Position numbers and translations under genes: made by a program. Shown here piece by piece: positions 1-8,901 of a DNA stretch of 36,791 nt. Within the stretch, counting starts at the first letter, position 1. The number at the start of each line of letters is the position of its first letter. The notes beneath the pieces were generated by a model, which saw only the letters and a program-made list of their open reading frames with translations, did no database searches and had not been told where the DNA came from. Source of the stretch: [Clostridium] symbiosum ATCC 14940 (lineage in GTDB: Bacteria > Bacillota > Clostridia > Lachnospirales > Lachnospiraceae); NCBI RefSeq assembly GCF_000466485.1, contig NZ_KE992918.1, forward strand, positions 1 through 36,791, written 5' to 3'.

Positions 1-33
1 GTTCCGGACGCGTCCTCCAAACCTCAGTTAAAT
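1..33 (-). repeat. Repeat family R1, partial copy at left window edge
   Basis: Positions 9-33 are the exact reverse complement of 36718-36742, and positions 1-8 match the next eight bases there at six sites. A third, more diverged copy lies at 11715-11770. The copy is cut by the window edge and begins seven bases after the recU stop codon. Function unknown. Confidence 0.85.
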
Positions 34-39
34 TCCATT

Positions 40-576
40 TTAATCGTCCCTCAGCTCCAGGTCTCTCTGAAGCGGCTCCAGATAGTGGACATAAATGTCG
101 CGGAAGCTTCTGATTTTCCACGATTTATCCAGTTCCTCATATGTAAAGCTTTTCCTTCCGCCCTTCTGCATCCTGGACCAGAACGCGTCAAGTTCGCTGA
201 AGGGAATATAATACATCTCATCTTTTGACGTAAAATAAAGGATGATAAAGGCCACGCCGCCCTGCGCCTCAAATTCTCTCATAAACTCCACCTGATGGGC
301 ATGGACGTTCTGGAGCGGAAATGTGGAAACCGCACATTCCTTGGCGTCAAAACAGACGGGTACGCCCTGAACGGCGCCAATGTAATCCACGGTGCTTTTC
401 TGGTCAAAATAAGCCATCGTAATATGGCGGCTCTCTTTTTCAATACTCACCGGCGTGATTGGCGTCGGTATCTTTTGAATCAGAGCCAGCCCTTTTTCAC
501 GGTAGCCGTCGTTTGTATGATTGATTAGATCCTCCAGCGTGGAACCGCGGAGGCCTCTGGTATTCCAGGTTCCCAT
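40..576 (-). CDS. recU: Holliday junction resolvase RecU
   Basis: 178 aa. RecU is the Holliday-junction-resolving endonuclease of Bacillota, acting in recombination and chromosome segregation. Recognisable blocks are the N-terminal RG..LE.LIN.TN segment, KGLALIQKIPTPI, the nuclease core STVDYIGAVQGVPVCFDAKE (residues about 61-80), FPLQNVHAHQVEFM and the GGRKSFTYEEL stretch. The core supplies the Asp and DAK acidic/lysine residues; the family more often has EAK, so Glu is conservatively replaced by Asp. The protein is a little shorter than the roughly 200 aa B. subtilis enzyme because the poorly conserved N-terminal tail is missing. An AGGAG lies 11 bases before the ATG. RecU often neighbours a class A penicillin-binding protein gene; none is visible because the window ends here. 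Confidence 0.93.
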   Translation of the reverse strand: MGTWNTRGLRGSTLEDLINHTNDGYREKGLALIQKIPTPITPVSIEKESRHITMAYFDQKSTVDYIGAVQGVPVCFDAKECAVSTFPLQNVHAHQVEFMREFEAQGGVAFIILYFTSKDEMYYIPFSELDAFWSRMQKGGRKSFTYEELDKSWKIRSFRDIYVHYLEPLQRDLELRDD

Positions 577-616
577 TCTTCACTCTGCTCCTGCTGTTTA
601 TTGTTGCTTCTGTTAT

Positions 617-1618
617 CTAAGAGATGAAGCGCTCATATCCGGGCATCCCTGCTGCCATCCGCATAAATTCTTCCGGTGGCTTTGCCGTAAATTCCCGGCC
701 TCCGAGACCCGCCAGCGGCTCCCTCAGCTCTTTTGGCATCACAAGCCGCCATGCATGCAGCATCTGGGATTGGACTGCGTACTTATCCCTCGCTTCACGG
801 TTGACAGCCGGATCGCCATACTTGTAATCACCGGCTATCGGATGGCCGATAGAGGCCAGATGCGCCCTTATCTGGTGGGAACGTCCGGTAATCAGTTTTA
901 CTTCCAAAAGCGTATGGCGGCCGTCGCTGCAGAGCGGCCGGTACTGTGTGCGGATGGGAAGCGCGTCTTTATCCTCCCTGCAAAGTTCATTCGCTTTCAA
1001 TACCGTTACCTGATTCGTCTTCTCATTTTTTTTCAGATACCCGTCAATTTCCTTTGGCCCGTCAACGCTTCCCTTTACGATACAGAGATAATATTTCCCT
1101 ATCGTCCTCTCTTTGATCGCTTCCGACATCAGCTGAAGGCCAGGCAGTGATTTCCCGGCTATGACTATACCGCTTGTATTGCGGTCGAGGCGGTTGCAGA
1201 CAGAGGGCTTAAACTGCCTCATATCCTCCTTTGTAAGCTTACCGCCGTCCAGTAGGTATTGAATCAGATACTCCACCAGGGATTCATCCGTCTCCTTTGC
1301 TTTCTGTGAAAGCATCCCGGAGGGTTTATTAATCAGAATGATATCGTCATCTTCGTAAACCACATCCAGCTTTCTTTTTTTTACCTTCTGGATTTTCACC
1401 TCAGAAAATTTTTCTATTGTCTCATCCGAGAGGAACAGTTTCACCTCATCCCCCTCCGAAAGCTTCTCCGAACCGTCGCATTTTTTTCCGTTGAGTGTGA
1501 TATTTTTCTTCCTCAGCATCTTATAAATAAAACTTTTTCCCGCCAGATTTAAATACTTTGCCAGCAGCTTGTCCAGCCTCTGGCCGGCTTCGTTTTTCGT
1601 TATTTTTACAACCTGCAT
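617..1618 (-). CDS. RluA-family 23S rRNA/tRNA pseudouridine synthase (RluC/RluD-like)
   Basis: 333 aa. It isomerises uridine to pseudouridine in structured RNA, probably 23S rRNA. An S4 RNA-binding domain covers about residues 12-75 (RLDKLLAKYLN...FIYKMLRKKNI.LNGKK). The catalytic domain follows, with the motif CNRLDRNTSGIVIAGKS at about 141-157; the Asp in RLDR is the nucleophile. The later LLEVKLITGRSHQIRAHLASIGHPIAGDYKYGD block is typical of the family. The family assignment is firm, but the exact target site cannot be read from sequence. An AGGAG sits only two bases before the ATG, unusually close, and no better start is seen. The gene is on the same strand as, and 40 bp upstream of, recU. 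Confidence 0.9.
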   Translation of the reverse strand: MQVVKITKNEAGQRLDKLLAKYLNLAGKSFIYKMLRKKNITLNGKKCDGSEKLSEGDEVKLFLSDETIEKFSEVKIQKVKKRKLDVVYEDDDIILINKPSGMLSQKAKETDESLVEYLIQYLLDGGKLTKEDMRQFKPSVCNRLDRNTSGIVIAGKSLPGLQLMSEAIKERTIGKYYLCIVKGSVDGPKEIDGYLKKNEKTNQVTVLKANELCREDKDALPIRTQYRPLCSDGRHTLLEVKLITGRSHQIRAHLASIGHPIAGDYKYGDPAVNREARDKYAVQSQMLHAWRLVMPKELREPLAGLGGREFTAKPPEEFMRMAAGMPGYERFIS

Positions 1619-1650
1619 CGCTCCTGCTTCCTCACTGCCTTGTCATTTTC

Positions 1651-2220
1651 CTACATACACAGGCTTTTCATCGTGTTTACCGCATATTCCACACTGCCGT
1701 CATCCTCATATTCCGATACCGGTTTCAGGCTTTTAAGCCTTTTATCAAAGGTACTCAGTTCTCCGGTAATCTTCATGTTCGGATCCAGTCTCTGGGAAAC
1801 CAGTATCTCATTTAAGGATTTTTCAGCCTCATGGATATTTACTTTCGGATTAATGCAGTATGCGTAGATACCGGTCGGATGGACGGCAACCGCATCCATC
1901 GGAAGTACATAATCCTTCGTCGTCAGCACCATGTCAAAAAGCATGGGGAATTTCTCTTCGTAAACAGAATATTTCTCATAAAACTCTTTTGACGGAGTTT
2001 TGTATTTGATGATGGCGACCAGAGGAGAAGCCAGATTTGCCGCCGGAAGTACCGTAACAATCGCCATAACGGTCAGGATGTTCTTTACCGCCTGGCTGTC
2101 CGTAAAGTAGCGCGCCGCCAGCTGTGCAATGATAAACACCGCCAGAACTGAAATTAAAAAAATGTGTTTTTTCTTAAAGCTGGTACGGTAGCCGTACTCA
2201 CCTTTCCTTATCTTCTTCAA
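1651..2220 (-). CDS. Conserved membrane protein of unknown function
   Basis: 189 aa. I do not recognise a named family. A basic N-terminus (KKIRKGEYGYRTSFKKKH) is followed by two hydrophobic segments, about residues 20-38 (IFLISVLAVFIIAQLAARYF) and 47-70 (ILTVMAIVTVLPAANLASPLVAII). A soluble C-terminal domain of about 115 aa follows, with a short DAVAVHPTGIYAYCINPKVN stretch. The likely topology is a hairpin anchor with a cytoplasmic tail. The start is TTG, chosen because AGGAAG lies six bases upstream and no better ATG exists. It lies between an SDR gene and an RluA-type gene in a same-strand run, 32 bp upstream of the latter. Confidence 0.75.
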   Translation of the reverse strand: MKKIRKGEYGYRTSFKKKHIFLISVLAVFIIAQLAARYFTDSQAVKNILTVMAIVTVLPAANLASPLVAIIKYKTPSKEFYEKYSVYEEKFPMLFDMVLTTKDYVLPMDAVAVHPTGIYAYCINPKVNIHEAEKSLNEILVSQRLDPNMKITGELSTFDKRLKSLKPVSEYEDDGSVEYAVNTMKSLCM

Positions 2221-2239
2221 TTTGTCTTCCTTTCCTCCC

Positions 2240-2260
2240 GTAACAGTTCAGACTTTTACG
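2240..2260. repeat. Repeat family R3, short copy
   Basis: Bases 2240-2253 match the first 14 bases of the R3 repeat seen at 5759, 8045-8074 (opposite strand) and 36227. Together with the following bases they form a small stem, CCGTAA with TTACGG. It occupies the gap between the SDR gene and the membrane protein gene. Confidence 0.5.
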
Positions 2261-3065
2261 GAGTTTTATCGATAACTGCATTAACCGGGCTTTCCACCTG
2301 CTTCCCTGAAATGCGGGACATGATTTTCAGTATCACGCCGTGCGGCACTGTTTTACATAGCAGTCGGAATGATTTCATAAGAAATCCATACACAGATACA
2401 GGTTTTCCCATCAGGCTGTCCCGGATGGCAAGCTTGACCACTTTCACCGGATCCGCCATTGTAAGACGCTTATAAAGCGGAATACGCCCCGTAGTTTCAG
2501 CGATGTCAAAAAACTCGGTCTTAACCGGACCGGGGCAGACGGCCGTAACGCAGATTCCCCGGCCTTTCAATTCTTCCCCCAGCGCCAGGCTGTAGCTTAA
2601 AACAAAGGATTTTGTCGCCGCATAGATGGCAAAGCCCGGCTGCGGAAGGAAAGAGGCCGAAGATGCATACTGTATAATTCTGCTGTTTTTGCTCATATAG
2701 GGAAGCACCATATGGGTGACGGCACATAGCGCCTCACAGTTTAAGCGCACCATCCCCGTCTCCTCCTCCGTCGAAACGCTGCCGACCCGCCCCATCTTTC
2801 CATATCCCGAGGCATTCACCAGTATCTTCACATCAGGCTGTTCATTTTGAAGGGCCGTCTCAAGCTCTGCGAGCTGTTCTCTGTCCGTGAGATCAATCGC
2901 AAATTTTCTGACCGGCACGGGTAGAATCTCTTCGAGCTGTGAAAGCCTCTCCTCCCTTCTGGCCACCAGCCAGATTTCACCAAAACCGGCAAAGCGGTCC
3001 GCCAGCTGTACTGCCGTCTCCCGGCCCATGCCGGAAGATGCGCCTGTCACTATTGCAATTTTCAT
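2256..3065 (-). CDS. Short-chain dehydrogenase/reductase (SDR family)
   Basis: 269 aa, a classical SDR: an NAD(P)-dependent oxidoreductase of unknown substrate. The Rossmann glycine motif TGASSGMG is at residues 7-14, with Arg residues (ARREER, about 35-40) after beta-2 that favour NADP(H). The NAG-like NASG motif is at 84-87. The catalytic Ser is at about 135, and YAATK has Tyr148 and Lys152. The C-terminal region (SRISGKQVESPVN) is that of the YqjQ/DltE-like group. The gene begins six bases after the YgiQ-type gene ends, so the two are probably co-transcribed. An AAGGTGAT precedes the ATG. The family is certain; substrate and pathway are not. Confidence 0.9.
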   Translation of the reverse strand: MKIAIVTGASSGMGRETAVQLADRFAGFGEIWLVARREERLSQLEEILPVPVRKFAIDLTDREQLAELETALQNEQPDVKILVNASGYGKMGRVGSVSTEEETGMVRLNCEALCAVTHMVLPYMSKNSRIIQYASSASFLPQPGFAIYAATKSFVLSYSLALGEELKGRGICVTAVCPGPVKTEFFDIAETTGRIPLYKRLTMADPVKVVKLAIRDSLMGKPVSVYGFLMKSFRLLCKTVPHGVILKIMSRISGKQVESPVNAVIDKTP

Positions 3066-3071
3066 TCCATA

Positions 3072-5027
3072 TCACCTTCCTGCTTTTTTATGCACATTCC
3101 TGATGGTTTTTTTCCTGGCCGGCTTATCGGCTGATTTTCCGGCATGCCCTTTGCCTGCTCTGCCGTCAGCTTTTCTCTCCGGTTTCCCATCGGCCCTTTT
3201 CTTATTGTAATTCTGGTAGCCGTACTGCCCGGTCTGTCTCGGCCGGATCAGGCATTTTTTATCAAAACCAATAAGATCGGTTCTGCCCGCCGCTTTCAGG
3301 GCCTCGGCAACCAGCTCATAATTTTTCGGATTTCTGTACTGTATTAATGCTCTCTGCATCGCCTTCTCGTGCGGATTTGTCGGTACATAAACCTTTTCCA
3401 TGGTCCGCGGATCATAACCGGTATAGTACATACAGGTCGAAAGCGTGGACGGCGTGGGATAGAAATCCTGCACCTGCTCCGGCATATAACCGAGATCCCT
3501 CAGGTATTCGGCCAGCTCCACGGCTTCTGTCAGGGTAGAGCCGGGGTGGGAGGACATCAGATACGGAACGAGGTACTGTTTCTTCCCCAGCTTCTCATTC
3601 ATCTTCTCATATTCCTTCATAAACCGGCGGTAAACGCTGTTTTCCGGTTTTCCCATCCTCTTCAGTACATTATCGGAAATATGCTCCGGAGCCACTTTAA
3701 GCTGGCCGCTGACATGGTACTCGCAAAGCTCCTTTAAAAAAGCATGGCCGGGATCTGCGAGCAGATAGTCGAAACGGATACCGGAACGTATAAAGACCTT
3801 CTTTACTTTGGGAATCTCCCGCAGCTTTTTAAGCAGGGAAATATAATCGCTGTGATCGGCATTTAAGTTTCTGCACGGTTTCGGGAAAAGACACTGCTTT
3901 TCCGGACACACCCCCGCCTTCATCTGCTTTTCACAGGAAGGGTGGCGGAAGTTAGCCGTGGGACCGCCCACATCGTGAATATATCCTTTGAAATCAGGCT
4001 CTTTCGTTAACAGCTCGGCCTCATTAACGATCGACTCATGGCTCCGCGTCTGGACAATCCTGCCCTGATGGAAGGTAAGGGCGCAAAAACTGCAGCCGCC
4101 GAAGCAGCCGCGGTTACTGATCAGGCTGAACTTTACCTCCGTTATGGCCGGAATGCCGCCTGCCGCCTCATAGGACGGGTGATAGTTCCGCATATAAGGA
4201 AGGGCGTAAACATCATCCATCTCTTCTTCACTCAGTGGCCTGGCCGCCGGATTCTGCACCACATAAAGATGCTCTCCGTACGGCTCAACCAGCCTTCTGC
4301 CCGAGAAGGCGTCCGTATTACAGTACTGGGTATAAAAGCTCTTTGCATATTCCTTCTTGTCCGCCGTCAGCTCCTTATAGGATGGCAGCATCACTTCATC
4401 GTAAACCGATGCCAGGGACTCCGCCCTGTAAACCGTGCCGTCAATAAACGTGATATCCCTGATATCGATGCCGCTGTTCAGCGCATCGGCTATCTCCACA
4501 ATGGAGCGCTCCCCCATGCCGTAGGATAGCAGATCCGCCTGCGAATCCAGCAGAATGGAACGTTTCATTTTTCCCGACCAGTAATCGTAATGGGCCAGAC
4601 GCCTGAGACTGGCCTCAATACCACCGATAATAATCGGTTTTTTCGAAATAGAGCGGATCAGGTTGCAGTAGACAACCGTGGCATAATCCGGCCTTTTCCC
4701 CATCTCTCCGCCCGGCGTGTACGAATCCTTTGCCCGTCTCTTTTTTGAAACCGAATAATGATTCACCATGGAATCCATGTTCCCGGCCGACACCAGGTAC
4801 CCCAGCCTCGGCTCTCCCAGAATCCGGACACTGTCCGCGTTCTTCCAGTCCGGCTGGGCAATGATGCCCACCTTATAGCCATGGGATTCCAGGATCCGGC
4901 TGATAATGGCATGCCCAAAGGACGGATGATCCACGTAGGCGTCCCCCGTAACATATACAAAATCGCATTGCTCCCAGTTCCGTTTTTCCATATCTTCCCT
5001 GGAAATCGGTAAATAATCATGTATCAT
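3072..5027 (-). CDS. YgiQ-family radical SAM protein (UPF0313)
   Basis: 651 aa, a full-length member of the YgiQ family: radical S-adenosylmethionine proteins of unknown reaction with an N-terminal cobalamin-binding-like region. Family signatures include [35 protein letters not shown] (28-61) and [19 protein letters not shown] (132-150). The radical SAM cluster motif CFGGCSFC has Cys308, Cys312 and Cys315 in the CxxxCxxC arrangement. Downstream is [15 protein letters not shown], followed by a Cys-rich segment. The C-terminal 40 residues are very rich in Lys, Arg and Gly, a low-complexity basic tail. GGAG lies eight bases before the ATG. It sits between the HAD phosphatase and SDR genes with short gaps, suggesting one transcript. 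Confidence 0.93.
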   Translation of the reverse strand: MIHDYLPISREDMEKRNWEQCDFVYVTGDAYVDHPSFGHAIISRILESHGYKVGIIAQPDWKNADSVRILGEPRLGYLVSAGNMDSMVNHYSVSKKRRAKDSYTPGGEMGKRPDYATVVYCNLIRSISKKPIIIGGIEASLRRLAHYDYWSGKMKRSILLDSQADLLSYGMGERSIVEIADALNSGIDIRDITFIDGTVYRAESLASVYDEVMLPSYKELTADKKEYAKSFYTQYCNTDAFSGRRLVEPYGEHLYVVQNPAARPLSEEEMDDVYALPYMRNYHPSYEAAGGIPAITEVKFSLISNRGCFGGCSFCALTFHQGRIVQTRSHESIVNEAELLTKEPDFKGYIHDVGGPTANFRHPSCEKQMKAGVCPEKQCLFPKPCRNLNADHSDYISLLKKLREIPKVKKVFIRSGIRFDYLLADPGHAFLKELCEYHVSGQLKVAPEHISDNVLKRMGKPENSVYRRFMKEYEKMNEKLGKKQYLVPYLMSSHPGSTLTEAVELAEYLRDLGYMPEQVQDFYPTPSTLSTCMYYTGYDPRTMEKVYVPTNPHEKAMQRALIQYRNPKNYELVAEALKAAGRTDLIGFDKKCLIRPRQTGQYGYQNYNKKRADGKPERKADGRAGKGHAGKSADKPARKKTIRNVHKKAGR

Positions 5028-5041
5028 TCCATATTCTCCAA

Positions 5042-5728
5042 TTATCTGACCGACGGTCTGTCATGCCGGTTCATCTTCTCTCTCATGAGCAGTTCGTCGT
5101 AATCTTTTATGTAATAGTCCGCCATTGACTGTTTCTCTTCTTTCAGATCGAGTGAAAATTCATCCTCAACCGCACAGACGGTCATTCCGGCCCGTTTTCC
5201 GGCCAGTATACCCGCCGGTATATCCTCGAACACGAGACACTGCTGCGGTGCCACCTGAAGCGTATCCGAAACCTTCAGATAAATATCGGGAGACGGCTTT
5301 CCCGATGCCACCTCACAGGCCGTTGTCACAACATCAAAATACGGTTCCACCCGGAGGGAGCCCAGCACGGCGTCCACCATATCACGGCCGTTGCTGGTGG
5401 CAATCCCAAGCTTGAAGCCACGGCCTTTCAGCTCGTTTAAAAAGGCTTTAGCCCCTGTTTTCAGCGGCACCTCATGACGGTATTTATCAATCGACATCCG
5501 GATCCAGATATCTTTTATTTCATTCAGCTCCATCGGGAGTGAAAAGCGTTCCTTAAAATAAGCGGCTGTCTCGGAAAAGCTCATCCCTTCGATTGCCCTC
5601 TGTAAGTCATCCGGGCAGCCATAGCCGTACCGCCCAAGAAATTCGATGTCGATAGCCTTCCACATCCACATGGAATCCACCAGCGTCCCGTCTAAATCAA
5701 ATATTGCCGCTTTCTTTCCTTCTAACAT
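5042..5728 (-). CDS. HAD-superfamily phosphatase (beta-phosphoglucomutase/phosphatase type)
   Basis: 228 aa. A haloacid-dehalogenase-fold hydrolase. Motif [11 protein letters not shown] is at residues 10-19 (nucleophile Asp11, acid/base Asp13). Motif II is at LGIATSN (about 108), motif III is the Lys of [10 protein letters not shown] (about 143), and motif IV is [18 protein letters not shown] helical cap lies between motif I and motif II, placing it in subfamily IA with the PGMB/phosphoglycolate-type enzymes. The substrate cannot be assigned. GGAG is about ten bases before the ATG. The gene ends 14 bp before the YgiQ-type gene. Confidence 0.9.
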   Translation of the reverse strand: MLEGKKAAIFDLDGTLVDSMWMWKAIDIEFLGRYGYGCPDDLQRAIEGMSFSETAAYFKERFSLPMELNEIKDIWIRMSIDKYRHEVPLKTGAKAFLNELKGRGFKLGIATSNGRDMVDAVLGSLRVEPYFDVVTTACEVASGKPSPDIYLKVSDTLQVAPQQCLVFEDIPAGILAGKRAGMTVCAVEDEFSLDLKEEKQSMADYYIKDYDELLMREKMNRHDRPSVR

Positions 5729-5758
5729 ATATTGCAGACTCCTTTATCCGTAAATTTC

Positions 5759-5786
5759 GTAACCGTTCAGACAGCATGAACGGGTT
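5759..5786. repeat. Repeat family R3 copy forming an imperfect hairpin
   Basis: GTAACCGTTCAGACAGCATGAAC at 5759-5781 matches 36227-36249 with one mismatch, and is nearly identical to the arm and loop of 8045-8074. The flanks AACCGTTCA and TGAACGGGTT can pair around the loop GACAGCA. It lies in the 87-bp gap between the HAD gene and the RsuA-type gene. Confidence 0.65.
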
Positions 5787-5815
5787 ATATGAGTTCTCTT
5801 TGTGGGAATAAATTT

Positions 5816-6550
5816 TCATACACGCCCCAGCGCCTTAATCTCTTTCCCGGTCAGAAGACGGCTCTCACCCGGTTTCAGCTTCGGATCCAGTGTCAGGGGG
5901 CCCATGGAAAGACGTTTTAAAAAGACAACCTGACCTCCGGCTGCCTCAAACATCCTTTTAACCTGGTGGAATTTCCCCTCATGAATTGTGAGCCTTGCCT
6001 CACAGACCGGTTCGCCGGCTTCTTCATAAGAAGATTCTATCAGAAGTTCTGCCGGAAGTACAGTGGTTTGGTCTGCCAGCGTTATCCCGCCCGCAAACGC
6101 CTGCACAATATCCTCTCTCAGTGTTCCCTTAACCTTCGCAAAGTAAACCTTGTCCACATGCTTTTTCGGAGAAAGCAGTTCATGGGCCAGCTTCCCGTCG
6201 TTCGTAATGAGAAGAAGTCCCTCCGTATCAATATCCAGCCTGCCTACGGGAAACAGATCCTTTCGCTTTGCATCTCCAATCAGGGAGATCACAGTCGGAT
6301 GCAGGTTGTCCTCCGTCGCCGAAACCACGCCCTGCGGCTTATTCAGCATGAAATATTCCATCCTGGCATAGGAAACCGGCTCTCCGTCCATGCAGACGCC
6401 GGAAACCTCCGGATCGAATTTGAAATCGGAGCTGCGGCAGACTGCACCGTCCACGGTGACCCGTCCTTTCCGAACCGCCTCCTTTACCTGGCTTCTGGTT
6501 CCCTTCTTCATCTCGGCCAGAAACTTGTCAAGCCTTATCATTCCCGCCAT
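5816..6550 (-). CDS. RsuA/RluB-family rRNA pseudouridine synthase
   Basis: 244 aa. Makes pseudouridine in rRNA; the family contains 16S U516 and 23S U2605 type enzymes. The S4 domain is at the N-terminus (MIRLDKFLAEMKKGTRSQVKEAVRKGRVTV), and the catalytic motif is DLFPVGRLDIDTEGLLLITNDG, with the Asp of RLD. The ending HEGKFHQVKRMFEAAGGQVVFLKRLSMGPL is typical. The start at 6550 is chosen because GGAGG lies eight bases upstream; a longer open frame to 6649 exists but reads through the preceding gene. Its start codon overlaps the stop codon of the RsmF-like gene (TGATG), so the two are probably translationally coupled. Confidence 0.92.
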   Translation of the reverse strand: MAGMIRLDKFLAEMKKGTRSQVKEAVRKGRVTVDGAVCRSSDFKFDPEVSGVCMDGEPVSYARMEYFMLNKPQGVVSATEDNLHPTVISLIGDAKRKDLFPVGRLDIDTEGLLLITNDGKLAHELLSPKKHVDKVYFAKVKGTLREDIVQAFAGGITLADQTTVLPAELLIESSYEEAGEPVCEARLTIHEGKFHQVKRMFEAAGGQVVFLKRLSMGPLTLDPKLKPGESRLLTGKEIKALGRV

Positions 6551-7956
6551 CACTGCCACCTCCATCCGGGATAATATTTGTTCTTCAAAATACCGTTCTG
6601 ACGTCTTGCAAACCCCAGCGGATGACCGTCCGCGCAGACAAGACACCATCCCCTGCTCTGCGTTGTCTCCTCCTCGGAAAGCTGAACCGTCTCTCCTTTC
6701 AGATAGCGTATTACGCGTCCGTCCTCCGAACTCATGTCAAACGTGTCGGTAAATTCTTCTTTCTTCAAATACATGGCAAGAGCCTGCGACGGCTCAAACC
6801 TGCCCTTCTTAAGTTCCCCCAGCAGAAGGCCTGTCCTGAGATATCTCACTTTCTTAAGATAAGGCGCTCCGGCACCAGAGAGAGGCTCCGGCAGGTAATA
6901 TATTGTCTCATTGACATGATACAGACGGCCGGGCTCCCATTCCCTGTGTGTCAGGGCCAGAAACTCACGGACCGGCTCCCATTCCTTTGTCCACTTAGCC
7001 GGGGCGGCCAAAGGCACCGGCGCTTTCCTGCTTCTGCCTCCGTCCTCTTCCGAACCGCAACTGCGTCCATCCTTTTTAAGGAGCGCTATAAAATGTCCCT
7101 CTCCCCTTATTTTATGGGGAAAGAGCCTGACGCACTCGGAAAGTCCGATTCCGGGCTGAAAGCCATCCTGTTTTTCCAGTGGCACCAGATGCAAATCATC
7201 ATGCTCTTTAAGCAGACGCCGGATCGTACCCTCGTTCTCTTCCTCATCAAACGTACACGTTGAATAGAGCATCATACCGCCGGGCCGCAGCATTTTGACG
7301 GCTTCCGAAACGATTTCGTACTGGATACGGCTGTAATACTCCGGGCCTTTTTGGCTGTAGCTTTTCACCATATCGCCGTCGCGCCGGAACATCCCTTCTC
7401 CGGAACAGGGAGCATCGACCAGGATTTTATCGAAGAATCCTTCAAAATATCGGGCCAGTTTTTCAGGCGTCTCACTCGAGACACAGATATTGCCTGCCCC
7501 GGCAAGCTCCAGATTCTTTAACAGCGCTTTTGCCCTGGAATTGCTGATGTCATTGGAAAAAAGCAGTCCCTCACCCTGGAGCTTTGCCGCCAGTTCGGTG
7601 CTCTTTCCCCCCGGTGCGGCGCAGAGGTCCAGAACCTTGTCTCCCGGCTCCACCGGAAGAAGTGATGCGGGAGCCATGGCGCTTGGCTCCTGCAGATAAT
7701 AAAGCCCTGCAAAATACCACGGATGTCTGGCCGGCTTTAAATCCCGGTCATAATAAAATCCATCACCGGCCCAGGGAATTTGTGTCAGTTTCCAGCCGCA
7801 TTCCGCCGCAAATTGCTCCGGCGTGCATTTGAGCCGGTTTACCCGGAGGCCGTAATGGGGCGGTTCCGAAAAACAGGTCAGATAATCCTCAAACTCTTCT
7901 TTCAGCAGCTTTTTCATCTTTTCTAAATAATCGCTCGGCAGTTCTCTGTAGTCCAA
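6550..7956 (-). CDS. RsmF/RsmB-type rRNA m5C methyltransferase (NOL1/NOP2/Sun family)
   Basis: 468 aa. A SAM-dependent RNA 5-methylcytosine methyltransferase, probably acting on 16S rRNA. The SAM-binding motif VLDLCAAPGGKSTELAAKL is at about residues 108-126. The catalytic cysteines are in VDAPCSGEGMFRRDGD (about 187-202) and in the STCTF segment after MLRPGGMMLY. The C-terminal third carries the extra RNA-binding region seen in RsmF (residual PUA-like, ending HPLGFARRQNGILKNKYYPGWRW). The start is TTG, with AAGGAG eight bases upstream. Target position is not readable from sequence. Confidence 0.9.
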   Translation of the reverse strand: MDYRELPSDYLEKMKKLLKEEFEDYLTCFSEPPHYGLRVNRLKCTPEQFAAECGWKLTQIPWAGDGFYYDRDLKPARHPWYFAGLYYLQEPSAMAPASLLPVEPGDKVLDLCAAPGGKSTELAAKLQGEGLLFSNDISNSRAKALLKNLELAGAGNICVSSETPEKLARYFEGFFDKILVDAPCSGEGMFRRDGDMVKSYSQKGPEYYSRIQYEIVSEAVKMLRPGGMMLYSTCTFDEEENEGTIRRLLKEHDDLHLVPLEKQDGFQPGIGLSECVRLFPHKIRGEGHFIALLKKDGRSCGSEEDGGRSRKAPVPLAAPAKWTKEWEPVREFLALTHREWEPGRLYHVNETIYYLPEPLSGAGAPYLKKVRYLRTGLLLGELKKGRFEPSQALAMYLKKEEFTDTFDMSSEDGRVIRYLKGETVQLSEEETTQSRGWCLVCADGHPLGFARRQNGILKNKYYPGWRWQ

Positions 7957-8044
7957 TGTGTAAACTCCTTTTATCCGTCATTGTCCGGCAGCCGTCGGCA
8001 TCGTAACTCACCTCAAAATAACAATCTGCCAAAGCTGCTTCAGT

Positions 8045-8074
8045 GTAACAGTTCATGCCTGTCTGAACTGTTAC
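8045..8074. repeat. Repeat family R3, perfect palindromic copy
   Basis: GTAACAGTTCA (8045-8055) and TGAACTGTTAC (8064-8074) form a perfect 11-bp stem with an 8-base loop. Read on the minus strand it matches the R3 copies at 5759 and 36227. It lies two bases downstream of the M23 peptidase stop codon. No U-tract follows on either strand, so it is not a simple intrinsic terminator. Confidence 0.75.
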
Positions 8075-8076
8075 GC

Positions 8077-8901
8077 TTAGTAATTATATTTTAATTTATA
8101 TTTTTCAAGATATTTTAAAATCCAATAGGGATTAACACTCAGCTCCTCATAATGATCCGTACGGATATAGATGCCAAGATGCAGATGTACGGCAAAATTG
8201 CCAACTGTGTTCTCCTGTTTGCCATAGCCGGAATCCCCCATATAACCGAGAAGGCTGCCGGCCTTTACCTTATCTCCCTGTTTCAGATCCGGGGCATACG
8301 AATACAGGTGTGCATAATAGAGGTAGGCTCCGGACTCTGTCCTGATACCGATTCTCCATCCGCCCTGTTCCAGCCAGCCAATCTTTTCCACCGTACCGTC
8401 GCTGATGCTGATTACCGGATAGAAACCGCGCTCCCGCTCCGTGCCCATTATATCGCAGCCCTCATGCCCCCGTTCTCCGCCGTAGGTGCGCTTCTGCTTC
8501 CAGCTGTCTTCATATACGGGAAACGGAGTGCCGGCTCTCGTGCTCTCCGGCACAGGAAAATACTTCAAGTCTTTTAAAATCACTTCATACGCTCCGGACA
8601 GTTTCTTATAAGCCGCCGGTTTTTGGATCAGAGCCATGCTGTTATGATACGTCAGATCCCTGCAGTCTGTCAAATCAAATTCATGCTCCAGCATCAGAGA
8701 TGTAATCTGGTCATAATCCACATAATCCTGGCCGGCGACAGCCGCCCCCAGCTTCATGCTGCGAAAGTCGTCGCTCTCCCATGTATAGGCGTTCAACTGG
8801 TAAAATCCGGGATTCTGCCCAAGCCAGTGAAACATGGTTGTGTTAAAAACGGATAGTAAAAGAAGGAATATAATGAACATAAGAGAATCGCTTCCGGACA
8901 T
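8077..8901 (-). CDS. M23-family metallopeptidase, membrane-anchored
   Basis: 274 aa. A LytM/lysostaphin-type zinc endopeptidase domain, expected to cut peptidoglycan cross-links outside the cell. An N-terminal hydrophobic segment (LMFIIFLLLLSVFNTTMF) is a signal anchor. A region of about 100 aa without a recognisable fold follows. The M23 domain starts near residue 140: RGHEGCDIMG carries the first zinc-ligand pair (HxxxD), and AVHLHLG the HxH motif. A later Met at 8880 is an alternative start and fits a TATAAT sequence just upstream on this strand. The 5' end overlaps the divergent ylbJ gene. Adjacency to ylbJ hints at a sporulation role, but that is inference. Confidence 0.85.
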   Translation of the reverse strand: MSGSDSLMFIIFLLLLSVFNTTMFHWLGQNPGFYQLNAYTWESDDFRSMKLGAAVAGQDYVDYDQITSLMLEHEFDLTDCRDLTYHNSMALIQKPAAYKKLSGAYEVILKDLKYFPVPESTRAGTPFPVYEDSWKQKRTYGGERGHEGCDIMGTERERGFYPVISISDGTVEKIGWLEQGGWRIGIRTESGAYLYYAHLYSYAPDLKQGDKVKAGSLLGYMGDSGYGKQENTVGNFAVHLHLGIYIRTDHYEELSVNPYWILKYLEKYKLKYNY